DNA from: Marinobacter sp. es.042
Lineage (GTDB): Bacteria > Pseudomonadota > Gammaproteobacteria > Pseudomonadales > Oleiphilaceae
Reading direction: 5' to 3'
Length of the DNA stretch: 64,000 bases
Assembly: GCF_900188315.1 (NCBI RefSeq)
Contig: NZ_LT897781.1
Coordinates: forward strand, 1,550,001 to 1,614,000
This document shows positions 1 through 11,914 of this stretch, in pieces. The number at the start of each line of letters is the position of its first letter. Positions within the stretch are counted from its first letter, which is position 1. The position numbers and the translations under genes were made by a program. The notes under the pieces are model-generated. The model was not told the DNA's origin, searched no databases, and saw only the letters and a program-made list of their open reading frames with translations.

Positions 1-689
1 CCAGTATCGCCGGACAGGTAGACCACCAGGCCGTTGGAGAACCTGAGCACGTAGCCCGTGGGTGGTCCGACACTGGCGCCAACACCCGCGGCAGCCAGAT
101 ACTCTGCCAGTGGCCCGGTGAGGAACGAAGGCGATACGCCATTGCTGTGCACAGCCGGCACGGTCGTAATTGCCACTCCGCCAACCTCACGCTCGCCACC
201 GAACCGAACCAACAGCGAGTTTGCAGGATCACCGCCGGCATCTTTCAGCTTGGCAGCAAAGAAGGCGGGCATTTCGCTACCCGTAACAATTTTTGAACCG
301 TGTTTTACCGCAATATCAACAGTGTTGGATTGTGGCAATGTTGAAACGCCGGTGTCCGGAGACCCGCAAGTGCCCTGATTGGTCTTGCTGATGCGCTGAT
401 CACCGACATGGTCCCCATGCATGTGGGAAACCAGAACAATATCAATTTTGCCCAGTCGGGGATCATCCGGACCGGCGACCGTTCTGCCGGCGTCATAGAG
501 AATTCGGGTGCCATTGGGATCTTCAAAGACCAGCGCCCGGTCCCGGCTACAGAACTCACCATCGTGGCTACCCAGGGGTGTGACTTTCACCACGTGGTCG
601 TCGGCGGTAGCCGGCATAGCGGCGCCGAATAGCATACAGAAAGACACTCCGGCAAAGGCCATCGTGTTGCGCAAACCTGCTCTGAACAT
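1..689 (-). CDS. MBL-fold metallo-hydrolase, exported, 3' end outside window
   Basis: The reading frame is open from the ATG at 689 to the window edge, so the C-terminus is missing (about 229 residues visible). The start has an AGGA Shine-Dalgarno site a few bases upstream. The N-terminus is basic then hydrophobic and ends in AMPATADD, which looks like a Sec signal peptide with cleavage after AxA. The zinc motif HMHGDH, typical of the metallo-beta-lactamase fold, lies near residue 90. A later His in PAVHSNG and the Asp in YLSGDTG near the cut end are further expected ligands. The family covers many hydrolases; the spacing resembles the UPF0173/UlaG-like branch rather than a true beta-lactamase. 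The substrate is unknown. It is probably periplasmic and stands alone, with dusC following about 125 nt downstream of its start on the same strand. Confidence 0.8.
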   Translation of the reverse strand, partial: MFRAGLRNTMAFAGVSFCMLFGAAMPATADDHVVKVTPLGSHDGEFCSRDRALVFEDPNGTRILYDAGRTVAGPDDPRLGKIDIVLVSHMHGDHVGDQRISKTNQGTCGSPDTGVSTLPQSNTVDIAVKHGSKIVTGSEMPAFFAAKLKDAGGDPANSLLVRFGGEREVGGVAITTVPAVHSNGVSPSFLTGPLAEYLAAAGVGASVGPPTGYVLRFSNGLVVYLSGDT

Positions 690-815
690 GTTGTTCGTCC
701 TCCCACTCGTTTTTTATTAGTACCGGTATTGATACGAACGACAAGCCCGTTGATACCAGTTTAGGCGGCGGGAAGGTCAACGCGTGGGGATTGAGTCAGT
801 GCGCTTGATTGAGGA

Positions 816-1787
816 TCAGGCAGCGCGGGAGTCCGACAGGATAACCCGCTGTTCCAGGCATGCCAGCATGGGCGCCACCTGACGGATTTTCCGGGCCTCG
901 GGCCAGAGCGCCTCTGCCTCGGCGAAACCCTGGCGGAGAAAGTTAAGCCATTGTTTAATACGACCGGTCACATAGCGGTCCTCAAGCCACCCCTGCAGAA
1001 CCGTAGCGTACTCACGAACCAGGGCGACAGCTTCTGGCCAGGTCATATCCGGCACCGTTTCGCCCTGCTGGCTGGCCTTGATCTGCCGGGCGAGGTCTGG
1101 CCGGGCGATCAGGCCACGGCCAATCATCACGTCATCGCAGCCGGATACCTCACGGCAACGCCAGTAGTCCGCGACACTCCAGATTTCGCCATTGGCAATT
1201 ATGTGGGTTTTGACAGCTTGCCGGGCCCGGGCGATTTCCTCCCAATAGGCCGGCGGCTTATACCCGTCTACTTTGCTGCGGGCATGAATGACAATCTCCG
1301 CCGCGCCTGCCGCTTCCAGCGCCTGGGCACAAGCCACACCCATGGATCGGTCGTCATACCCCAGCCGCATCTTGGCTGTGACCGGCACATGCGCTGGCAC
1401 AGCCTGACGCACAGCAGCCACGATCTCATGCATGAGCTCCGGCTCGCGCATCAACACACAGCCACCCTTGTGCTTGTTGACAGTTTTGGCCGGGCAACCA
1501 AAGTTGATATCCACCTGGGTGGCACCGAGTTCTGCCGCACGCAAGCCGTGGCGCGCCATCTGGTGAGGGTCTGAACCCAGCAGTTGAACGGCAACGGGAG
1601 TGCCGACTTGAGTGAGCGACCGGTTGTATAATTCGGGGGCGTATTTGTAGAACACTCTCGGTGGCAGCATGCCATGGGTGACACGAACGAATTCCGTTAC
1701 GCAACGGTCGATGCCGCCTACCCCGGTCAGGGTTTCACGGATGGGTGCGTCAACCAGCCCTTCCATCGGGGCGAGAATGATGCGCAT
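816..1787 (-). CDS. dusC: tRNA-dihydrouridine(16) synthase DusC
   Basis: This is a cytoplasmic flavin enzyme that reduces uridine to dihydrouridine in the tRNA D-loop, using NADPH. The 323-residue protein opens with MRIILAPMEG, the FMN-binding start of the Dus TIM barrel. The catalytic Cys is C98 in INFGCPAKTVNKHKGG. HARSKVDGYKPP around residue 165 and the GRGLIARPDL region near 220 fit FMN phosphate binding and the DusC subgroup (U16). The length matches DusC from related bacteria, about 315. It is a single gene downstream of katG on the same strand. The subgroup assignment rests on resemblance to DusC in the N-terminal and HARSKVDGY regions; the Dus family itself is certain. Confidence 0.93.
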   Translation of the reverse strand: MRIILAPMEGLVDAPIRETLTGVGGIDRCVTEFVRVTHGMLPPRVFYKYAPELYNRSLTQVGTPVAVQLLGSDPHQMARHGLRAAELGATQVDINFGCPAKTVNKHKGGCVLMREPELMHEIVAAVRQAVPAHVPVTAKMRLGYDDRSMGVACAQALEAAGAAEIVIHARSKVDGYKPPAYWEEIARARQAVKTHIIANGEIWSVADYWRCREVSGCDDVMIGRGLIARPDLARQIKASQQGETVPDMTWPEAVALVREYATVLQGWLEDRYVTGRIKQWLNFLRQGFAEAEALWPEARKIRQVAPMLACLEQRVILSDSRAA

Positions 1788-1881
1788 GAGTGCTCCAGCA
1801 ATTACAGGGTCTGTTCGGGGTGAGACTGATCAAAAATCAGACGGAGCGGATTGTAAGGAATTTGGCGGGAAGTTGATAGAC

Positions 1882-1905
1882 GGACACCCCGAAGCCGGGG
1901 TGTCC
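1882..1905 (-). terminator. stem-loop behind katG
   Basis: A perfect 10 bp inverted repeat, GGACACCCCG and CGGGGTGTCC, with a 4-nt loop lies 20 nt beyond the katG stop codon. It is the natural transcript end of katG. There is no T-tract on the minus strand, so it is either a weak or Rho-assisted terminator or a 3'-end stabilising hairpin. Confidence 0.5.
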
Positions 1906-1924
1906 AATCGCTTGCTTACAGGTC

Positions 1925-4216
<2,292 letters not shown>

Positions 4217-4461
4217 AAGATTCCCCGCAAAGTCTGCGGGTGCTCTGCTTTACTGGGCACAAGCGTAATCACTTGAATATCTCGCCAGAATGTCTAAAAA
4301 GTCCGGCCATGCGATTGAACGACTGAATGGCATTACATTGGACATGGATCTGCTCCTGCCTAACGAGAACAGCTCCACCGTAGCGCGGGATCGATAACCC
4401 ATTACAATTAATTAAAAGTAAATTTGTGAAAGTTTTTATTTATGGATGGAGCTCTGGTCGG
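4217..4461. other. non-coding interval between katG and the htpG operon
   Basis: Together with 4097-4216 this is about 365 nt without a gene. Apart from the katG control region I see a short hairpin (CCCGCA / TGCGGG, 4224-4240) and an AT-rich patch at 4405-4445. A second small hairpin, GCTCTG / CAGAGC (4451-4468), overlaps the end of the DUF2835 gene and could act as its transcript end. No open frame here has a ribosome binding site or credible composition. Confidence 0.5.
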
Positions 4462-4680
4462 TCAGAGCCGCTCAATGGATGAAAATTTGCCGGCGTCGTC
4501 AAAGACGATGCGGAAACTGCCGCGAATGCCATCGCGAAGGTAAAAACGGGAGAGGATACGAGCCGGGAATCGGACAGAGCGTCCGTCCCGGGCCGTGGTG
4601 TGAACATCCGTGGCAACGCCCTGATAGAGCTTGATCCACTCATCAGGGCTGATGCTGATATCCACAATAATCTGCTGCAT
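4462..4680 (-). CDS. DUF2835 family protein
   Basis: A 72-residue protein whose whole length matches the DUF2835 pattern: it starts MQQIIVDISIS, has WIKLYQGVATDVHTTARDGR in the middle and ends FDDAGKFSSIERL. The family is small, cytoplasmic, restricted to gammaproteobacteria, and of unknown function; the RDGR...VRFPA stretch recalls PilZ-like beta-barrels, but that is only a resemblance. It begins 6 nt after the htpG stop codon, so it is almost certainly co-transcribed and perhaps translationally coupled with the chaperone. There is no signal peptide or membrane segment. Confidence 0.85.
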   Translation of the reverse strand: MQQIIVDISISPDEWIKLYQGVATDVHTTARDGRSVRFPARILSRFYLRDGIRGSFRIVFDDAGKFSSIERL

Positions 4681-4686
4681 TGGCGA

Positions 4687-6579
<1,893 letters not shown>

Positions 6580-6646
6580 GGCGTTTATGTCTCCTGAAAC
6601 GAATAAACAGGCACGGCGTTGTGCCCGAGTTACCTCATAGTTTTGA

Positions 6647-6753
6647 GAGTGAGCGCGGAGGCCGTTCCGAAACCGTGCGGAGCCATGGATGGCGGAGCCG
6701 AGCGTACATGGACGTATTCACAGCGTGTTTCGGAACGGCCTCCGTGCTCGCTC
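6647..6753 (+). repeat. structured intergenic repeat, copy A (double A-N-GGA hairpin core)
   Basis: A 26 bp stem (6647-6672 with 6728-6753; all pairs canonical except two G-T wobbles) encloses a 55-nt core. Inside are two small hairpins: GCC-atgga-TGGC near 6682-6693 and GTAC-atggac-GTAT near 6704-6717, each showing ATGGA in the loop. The core aligns with copies B and C, but the outer arms are unrelated in sequence. It lies between two minus-strand genes, after the thioesterase pair and before htpG, with the A-N-GGA strand opposite to them. No open frame of quality is present. Confidence 0.85.
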
Positions 6754-6827
6754 CTGCACAAAAATCTCAGTCTGAGCAAAAAGTGGGGGCACACCGGGGC
6801 ATTTCAAGCCCCGGAGTATGGGCAAGA

Positions 6828-7262
6828 TCAGTCTTCGAGGAGGAAGTGCGCCCTGGCAGTCGCAATGGGTTGCGAGCGGGATTTCTGCCAGGCGCTGACC
6901 ATCACGTTGGCAACGCGGTTGCCCTGGCGGGTCAGGCGGCATTCGGCGTAGGTCTCGCGATTGAGACCGGCCCTGAGGTAATCCAGGGAAAAGTCGACGA
7001 TACGGGGCATGCGTAGGCTTTCCTGGGACATGATCAGGTAGATGTTGGCGGACATCTCCATGAAACCACCGATCACGCCACCGTGGATGGCCGGCAGTAT
7101 TGGATTACCCAGGTTGGAGTCTTTGCAGGGCAGACGGAAAATCAGGTCGTCTCCAAACTGCTCACACTGAAGACCTATCCAGGTGGCGTAAGGAATGCTG
7201 CTGAGCATGCGGCTGAAGTCACCGGTCTCCTGGGTGTAACGCAGGATTTCAGGATCGGTCAT
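6828..7262 (-). CDS. PaaI-type hotdog thioesterase (downstream copy)
   Basis: A 144-residue cytoplasmic hotdog-fold protein, probably a thioesterase acting on acyl- or aryl-CoA. The active-site motif is IHGGVIGGFMEMSA (about residues 59-72), with the His-Gly-Gly loop and a downstream acidic residue, as in PaaI. VDFSLDYLRAG is the conserved second strand. Its ATG overlaps the stop codon of the neighbouring paralogue by 4 nt (ATGA) and has GGAGG 7 nt upstream. The two genes form one unit and may act as a heteromer, since hotdog proteins work as dimers or tetramers. The true substrate cannot be read from the sequence. Confidence 0.88.
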   Translation of the reverse strand: MTDPEILRYTQETGDFSRMLSSIPYATWIGLQCEQFGDDLIFRLPCKDSNLGNPILPAIHGGVIGGFMEMSANIYLIMSQESLRMPRIVDFSLDYLRAGLNRETYAECRLTRQGNRVANVMVSAWQKSRSQPIATARAHFLLED

Positions 7263-7729
7263 TCTTCACCTCCGGTAATCAGGTCCCGGTAATGTTTCGG
7301 GCTGGCATCCTTCCCGATACGCATGAAGGTGGCCACGCAGTTGGCGATGGTTTCACCGCCTTCCTGGTACGCCTCACAGCGGGTAAAAATAATGTTCCGG
7401 GTTACCCGGTAGGTTTCAGCCCGGGCATAGACCGGCTTGCGGGGCTGGGCCGGGCGCATGTAGTCCACGCGCAGGTCCAGCGTCGGGCAGAGTTCAAAAT
7501 CTTCCAGGGCACAGAGGATCACGCAACCTGACGTGGTATCCATCAGTGTGGTGATGGCCCCACCGTGAATCACCCCGGTGTCCGGGTTACCGATAATGCG
7601 ATCACTGTAGGGCAGGCACAGTGTCAGGCTGCCTTTTGTGGCCTCGGTAACCGACAGGCCAAGCTCCTTGGCCTGGTTGAGGGTGGCTATAAAACGGCTA
7701 ACCCGTTTCCGTCGGATATCATCGTTCAT
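7259..7729 (-). CDS. PaaI-type hotdog thioesterase (upstream copy)
   Basis: A 156-residue hotdog-fold protein with VIHGGAITTLMDTTSG (about residues 77-93), which supplies the HGG loop and the acidic residue D90 typical of the PaaI family. LDLRVDYMRPA is the following conserved strand. It is the first of two overlapping thioesterase genes. Both have the family signature but differ clearly in sequence, so this is an old duplication rather than a recent copy. It is likely to hydrolyse acyl-CoA thioesters in the cytoplasm; no neighbour names the pathway. Confidence 0.88.
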   Translation of the reverse strand: MNDDIRRKRVSRFIATLNQAKELGLSVTEATKGSLTLCLPYSDRIIGNPDTGVIHGGAITTLMDTTSGCVILCALEDFELCPTLDLRVDYMRPAQPRKPVYARAETYRVTRNIIFTRCEAYQEGGETIANCVATFMRIGKDASPKHYRDLITGGEE

Positions 7730-7747
7730 TCAGATTCAACCTGTGGA

Positions 7748-8488
7748 TCAGCTTTTGGGTTTTGGGCTGTTTTCCGCCTTGCCGGGCAGCGGCTCCTCGA
7801 AGACCTTCCCTGCTCTCAATGCTTCCAGTGCCGTCGAACAGAACTCGCGTCGATAGAGAACGACAACAACCAGCGTGGAGGCCGCCATGAAGACAATCGG
7901 GTGGATAAACCAGCCTACCACGGCAAGTGCGTAATAGTAGGACCGCAGCCCCAGGTTAAAGGCATCGCCGGCAAGATTGCAGATGTTGCCTGCACTTCGT
8001 GCAAACGCCTCCCTGCCAGCGGGGCTGGTTTTGGTGTCATCTGGCGGAGGAGCACTGCCCACCATCACCGACACAAAGTTGTACATCCGCATGGACCAGG
8101 TGAATTTGAAAAAGGCGTAGATAAAGACCACCAGCAGCACCACCATGCGAAGTTCCCAGATTTCCCGGGTCGGCAATGTGCCGAAGGGCATGGTACTGAA
8201 TACTTCCATGACTTCCTGGGTGTAGCCCAGGGCGGTGATAATACCTGCAAGAATCAGCAGGCAGCTGGAGGCGAAAAACGCACCGTTGCGCTCCAGGTTT
8301 CCAACCACAGACGCATCGGCAATCCGGTTTTCCCGCCGCAACATAACGCGCATCCAGTCCTCACGGTAAAGGTCGAGGGTGTTGGACAGGCAGGGACGGT
8401 CCGCGGCACGGCGTTTGGAGTATTCGGTATAACCCAGCCAGCAGACGAGGAACCAGAGCAAAGCGATCAGTTCGAGTAAATTACTCAT
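7748..8488 (-). CDS. DUF599 family membrane protein
   Basis: A 246-residue inner-membrane protein of the DUF599 family. Hydrophobic segments lie at about residues 5-20, 71-92, 120-140 and 190-212. Between the first two is the family's conserved loop with LYREDWMRVMLRRENRIADASV, and SMRMYNF and GDAFNLGLRSYYYALAVVGW follow later. No enzymatic residues are apparent and the family has no settled function. It is transcribed toward the thioesterase pair, whose first gene starts 18 nt after its stop codon, so the three genes may form one operon. Confidence 0.85.
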   Translation of the reverse strand: MSNLLELIALLWFLVCWLGYTEYSKRRAADRPCLSNTLDLYREDWMRVMLRRENRIADASVVGNLERNGAFFASSCLLILAGIITALGYTQEVMEVFSTMPFGTLPTREIWELRMVVLLVVFIYAFFKFTWSMRMYNFVSVMVGSAPPPDDTKTSPAGREAFARSAGNICNLAGDAFNLGLRSYYYALAVVGWFIHPIVFMAASTLVVVVLYRREFCSTALEALRAGKVFEEPLPGKAENSPKPKS

Positions 8489-8686
8489 GGGTTGCCTTGG
8501 GTGCGAAGTTGGTGAAACAGAGCGGGAACAAACGCTTATGATACGCCAAGGGCCTGCTCGTCACCACCGCCGGGCAGGTTGCGGTAATCCACTGATGGCC
8601 GATCATGTGCTATAAACTGCCCATGCGGGAAGCGGGCAACTGTTTTGAACGTACCCGACATCGCATCATCTAAAAGGGAGCTTACT

Positions 8687-9964
8687 GTGAACCTGTCTGC
8701 CATCAAAAACAGCCTGGTAGCCATTGCGCTGGCACTGACACTCAGCGGCTGCTCGGTCAATCCGGTTACCGGGGAAAATCAGCTTTCGCTGATCGGTGAA
8801 AGCCAGGAGCTCGCCATGGGCGCCGAGCAGTACGTGCCCACCCAGCAAACCCAGGGCGGTCGGTTTTATGTGGACCCGGAGCTGACGCTCTATGTGAGCG
8901 AGGTTGGCCAGAAAATGGCCAGGGTCAGTGACAGACCGGACCTGCCCTACGAATTCGTGGTTCTGAACAGCAGTGTACCCAATGCCTGGGCCCTTCCCGG
9001 AGGCAAGATCGCCATTAACCGTGGCCTGCTGACAGAGCTTGACGACGAGGCTCAGCTTGCCTCGGTTCTGGGGCACGAGATTGTTCATGCGGCGGCCCGG
9101 CACAGTGTTCAGCGCATGCAGCAGGGAATGCTGATCAGCGCCGGCGTTGCCGGACTTGGCTTTGCCCTGTCGGACAACGAATGGGCCGGTCTGATCATGG
9201 GTGGTGCTGCCCTTGGGGCGCAACTTGCGCTGGCGCAATACAGCCAGGGCGATGAACTCGAATCCGACCATTACGGCATTCTCTACATGAAAGAAGCCGG
9301 CTATGACCCACAGGCGGCGGTGGAGCTTCAGGAGCTGTTCCTGAAACTATCAGAAGGGCGTCAGTCCAGTTTCATTAATGGCCTGTTCGCGACCCATCCG
9401 CCCTCAGCGAAACGCGTGCAGGAGAACCGTGAACTGGTGCAGAAGGTTGGCGGGGGCGGCTACCGCGGTGAGGACGTCTATGAACGCAAGATGGCCAAAC
9501 TCCGCTCGCTGCAACCGGCTTACGATGCCCATGATAAAGCCATGGAACTGGCCTCCAAAGGCGAGATGAAGCCCGCGCTCGACAAGATCAACGAAGCCAT
9601 CCGCCTGCTGCCACGGGAAGCCATGTTCTATGCCCTTCGCGGCCGCATTTATCAGGACCAGAAGGAAACAGAGAAGGCCGCGGCCGACTTTGAAAAGGCG
9701 GTGGAGCTCTACCCCGAGATGTTCAAATATCGCCTGTACAATGGCCTGAATGCTCTGAGGCTCAACAATCTGGACAAGGCCAGGGAGAATCTGACCAAAG
9801 CCAATGAAACCGTCCCCACTTCCATTGCCTTCCTGCGACTGGGCGATGTTGCGGTGAAACAGAATAACCGCAATGAGGCCATAGCCTATTACAGCAAGGC
9901 CGCCGAGGCCGGTGGTGATGTTGCCGAGGAAGCCAGGCGGAAGCTGGCAGCCCTTACCCAGTAA
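8687..9964 (+). CDS. M48 family metalloprotease lipoprotein with TPR repeats (BepA/YfgC-like)
   Basis: A zinc peptidase anchored to the outer membrane or periplasm, of the kind that checks outer-membrane protein assembly. I chose the GTG at 8687, which follows GGGAG by 7 nt, over the ATG at 8645. It gives 425 residues with a lipoprotein signal ending LTLSGC at about residues 15-20. The catalytic HExxH is HEIVHAAARHS near residue 130, and the third ligand Glu lies in DELESDHYG around residue 190. The C-terminal third has three or four TPR-like helix pairs (KPALDKINEAIRLLP, KAAADFEKAVELYP, EAIAYYSKAAEAGG). BepA itself is somewhat longer. A strong intrinsic terminator follows. Confidence 0.9.
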   Translation: MNLSAIKNSLVAIALALTLSGCSVNPVTGENQLSLIGESQELAMGAEQYVPTQQTQGGRFYVDPELTLYVSEVGQKMARVSDRPDLPYEFVVLNSSVPNAWALPGGKIAINRGLLTELDDEAQLASVLGHEIVHAAARHSVQRMQQGMLISAGVAGLGFALSDNEWAGLIMGGAALGAQLALAQYSQGDELESDHYGILYMKEAGYDPQAAVELQELFLKLSEGRQSSFINGLFATHPPSAKRVQENRELVQKVGGGGYRGEDVYERKMAKLRSLQPAYDAHDKAMELASKGEMKPALDKINEAIRLLPREAMFYALRGRIYQDQKETEKAAADFEKAVELYPEMFKYRLYNGLNALRLNNLDKARENLTKANETVPTSIAFLRLGDVAVKQNNRNEAIAYYSKAAEAGGDVAEEARRKLAALTQ

Positions 9965-9989
9965 AGTCGCACCGGATCAAGGCGTTGCG

Positions 9990-10022
9990 AAGGCCGGAGT
10001 CCCCACGGATTCCGGCCTTTTT
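9990..10022 (+). terminator. intrinsic terminator of the M48 protease gene
   Basis: A GC-rich stem AAGGCCGGA... / ...TCCGGCCTT is followed directly by a run of T (to 10022), 25 nt after the stop codon. It is a textbook Rho-independent terminator for the upstream gene. Confidence 0.9.
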
Positions 10023-10077
10023 CGTTGTCCGGATCGCAGGTTGCCGGGATGACGCGCATCTTCTGTCATCGTCTCCA

Positions 10078-10105
10078 TTGACTTTTAGAGCAATAACTCT
10101 AAAAA
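10078..10105 (+). promoter_or_regulatory. promoter with embedded palindromic operator
   Basis: TTGACT (10078-10083) and TAAAAA (10100-10105) are separated by 16 nt and read toward the 10130 gene. Almost all of the spacer is a perfect palindrome: TTTTAGAG (10083-10090), CAATAA, CTCTAAAA (10097-10104). A repressor bound here would block polymerase directly. The form suits a TetR- or MarR-type dimer, but no regulator gene is adjacent. Confidence 0.5.
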
Positions 10106-10129
10106 TCAGATGACATCAACAACGATTGG

Positions 10130-10684
10130 ATGACGGACATGCTAGCGAAACGTATCCAGCCCATGGTCTTCCAGGCGCGCCGACTGTACGTGGAACTGAT
10201 GTTCCAGGTGATGGGGCGAGCCCTGCAGGCTGTGAGCGAGGTGGACGAGAAGGTTCAGAACGAAGCCCGGGCACTGCCTGACGGTTTCCTGTTTGAGATG
10301 ATGGTGATGCCGGATGGCTCAAAGCTGATCGTCGAGCATACCGGCCAGGGGCGTTTCCGTTACCACGGTGACAAAGCCCCACGGCCCATCGACCTGTCGA
10401 TTCAGTTCAAGCACATCGCCCACGCTTTCCTGGTGCTGTCTTTCCAGGAAAAAACATCCGTGGCTTTCGCCAATGACCGCATGCTGGTGGATGGCGACAT
10501 CAGCTATGCCGTGCGGATGACGCGGGTACTGAACCGGCTTGAGTCCTTCATCCTGCCGAAAATGGTCGCCGAGCGCGCCGTGAAGGAATACCCGGCCGAC
10601 CTCCACCTGCCGGAAAAGCTGATCAGCGCCGCGCGCATTTACCTGAAAGTTGCCACCAATTTCGTTGAGACAGTGAGAGCGTGA
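10130..10684 (+). CDS. unrecognised 184-residue protein coupled to alcohol dehydrogenase
   Basis: I do not recognise this protein with confidence. It is soluble, with no signal peptide or membrane segment. It has an N-terminal helix (MLAKRIQPMVFQARRLYVEL), a central beta-rich part (FLFEMMVMPDGSKLIVEHTG and RFRYHG) and a C-terminal amphipathic part with VDGDISYAVRMTRVLNRLE. The layout, and the GD followed by a helix, faintly recall SCP2/UbiJ-like lipid-carrier folds; this is a guess. Its TGA overlaps the ATG of the next gene (ATGA), so the two proteins are made together. The operator-like palindrome at 10083-10104 lies in its promoter. The start ATG has no clear Shine-Dalgarno site; a second ATG is 9 nt in. 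Confidence 0.75.
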   Translation: MTDMLAKRIQPMVFQARRLYVELMFQVMGRALQAVSEVDEKVQNEARALPDGFLFEMMVMPDGSKLIVEHTGQGRFRYHGDKAPRPIDLSIQFKHIAHAFLVLSFQEKTSVAFANDRMLVDGDISYAVRMTRVLNRLESFILPKMVAERAVKEYPADLHLPEKLISAARIYLKVATNFVETVRA

Positions 10685-11871
10685 TGACCAATAAATACTA
10701 TGAGTTCTTCTGCCCGGTAAAAGTCATTGCCGGCAAGGCCGCCCTTGAACACATCCCTTACGAGCTGACCGGAATGGCTGCCAAGCGGCCAATGATCGTA
10801 ACCGACAAGGGCGTGCGGGCTGCGGGCCTTCTGGAACCCGTGATCGCAGCTTGCGAGGAAAGCGGGCTGGAAATAACCACCATCTATGATGACGTTCCGC
10901 CCGACTCCTCCACCACGGTGGTACGTGATATCGCCGGCATCTATCGCCAGGAAAAGTGCGACTCTATCATCGCCGTGGGCGGCGGTTCGGCGATCGATAC
11001 CGGCAAGGCCGTCAACATTCTGGTTTCCGAGGGTGGTGACGATATCGCCAAGTACAGCGGTGCCGGTGTGCTCAAGCATCCGCTCAAGCCCTTCTTCGTG
11101 GTGCCGACAACAGCAGGGACCGGTTCGGAAGTTACATCGGTTGCGGTCATCACCGATGAAGCCAAGGGCGTCAAGCTGCCCTTCACGTCGTCGTTCCTGC
11201 TGCCAAACGCGGCCATCATTGACCCGCGCATGACCCTCACCCTGCCGCCGCACATTACTGCCGCGACAGCCATGGACGCCATGACCCACGCGACCGAAGC
11301 CTTCACCTGCATGGCGAAAAACCCATTGAGTGACGCCTACGCGACCGCGGCCATCAAGAAAATCAGCCAGTCGCTCCTTCAGGTCATGGACAACCCGAAA
11401 GACAGCGACGGCCGACTGGAGCTGGCGCAAGCCTCGACCATGGCCGGCATCGCCTTCTCCAACTCCATGGTGGGTCTGGTGCACGCCCTGGGGCACGCCA
11501 CCGGCGCCGTCTGCCACCTGCCCCACGGCCTTTGCATGAGTCTTTACCTGCCCTACGCCCTGGAGTACAACCTTGAAACCATCCGGGAACCCCTGGGTGA
11601 ACTTTTGCTGTACCTCGAGGGCCCCGAAGTCTTTGCAGCAACACCGGCAAGCCGCCGGGCAGAAGCCAGTATTTCCGCGATCCGGAAGTTGCGGGATGCT
11701 TTGTACAAGCGCTGCCAGCTGCCCCGGACACTCAAGGAAACCGGTAAGGTAACCGAGGCACAGCTGGACCACATCGCTGAAATGGCGTTGGATGATGGTT
11801 CCATCATGTTTAATCCGAAGGAAGTAACGCTGGAGGATGCCCGCTCGGTTCTGCGCCGCGCCTGGGCGTGA
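10684..11871 (+). CDS. iron-containing alcohol dehydrogenase
   Basis: A cytoplasmic group III NAD(P)-dependent dehydrogenase, likely acting on primary alcohols or diols. From the ATG at 10684 it has 395 residues; a GTG three bases earlier is also possible. The nucleotide-binding GGGSAIDTGKA is near residue 98, and VPTTAGTGSEVTSVAV follows at about residue 142. The metal ligands are the Asp in AAIIDPRMT, the His in DAMTHATEAF and two His residues in GLVHALGHATGA. All family signatures are intact. Alcohol oxidation fits the lipid- and hydrocarbon-degrading lifestyle of the presumed host, but the substrate cannot be read from the sequence. It ends 7 nt before a strong terminator hairpin. Confidence 0.93.
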   Translation: MTNKYYEFFCPVKVIAGKAALEHIPYELTGMAAKRPMIVTDKGVRAAGLLEPVIAACEESGLEITTIYDDVPPDSSTTVVRDIAGIYRQEKCDSIIAVGGGSAIDTGKAVNILVSEGGDDIAKYSGAGVLKHPLKPFFVVPTTAGTGSEVTSVAVITDEAKGVKLPFTSSFLLPNAAIIDPRMTLTLPPHITAATAMDAMTHATEAFTCMAKNPLSDAYATAAIKKISQSLLQVMDNPKDSDGRLELAQASTMAGIAFSNSMVGLVHALGHATGAVCHLPHGLCMSLYLPYALEYNLETIREPLGELLLYLEGPEVFAATPASRRAEASISAIRKLRDALYKRCQLPRTLKETGKVTEAQLDHIAEMALDDGSIMFNPKEVTLEDARSVLRRAWA

Positions 11872-11877
11872 CTGTTT

Positions 11878-11908
11878 CGCCGGGGGCCCTGCCTGGCCCC
11901 CGGCGTTT
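11878..11908 (+). terminator. terminator of the alcohol dehydrogenase operon
   Basis: An 11 bp stem, CGCCGGGGGCC with GGCCCCCGGCG, and a 6-nt loop lie 7 nt after the dehydrogenase stop codon. The T-run is short (GTTTG), but the stem is very stable. Confidence 0.75.
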
Positions 11909-11914
11909 GCGTTG

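Noticed and set aside
6580..6646. Heat-shock sigma-32 promoter before htpG
   Set aside because: I could not find CTTGAAA and CCCCATNT with proper spacing; only a short hairpin GGCAC/GTGCC is visible.
6621..7016. Plus-strand frames across repeat copy A and the thioesterase end
   Set aside because: They cross a non-coding structured repeat and then a real gene on the other strand.
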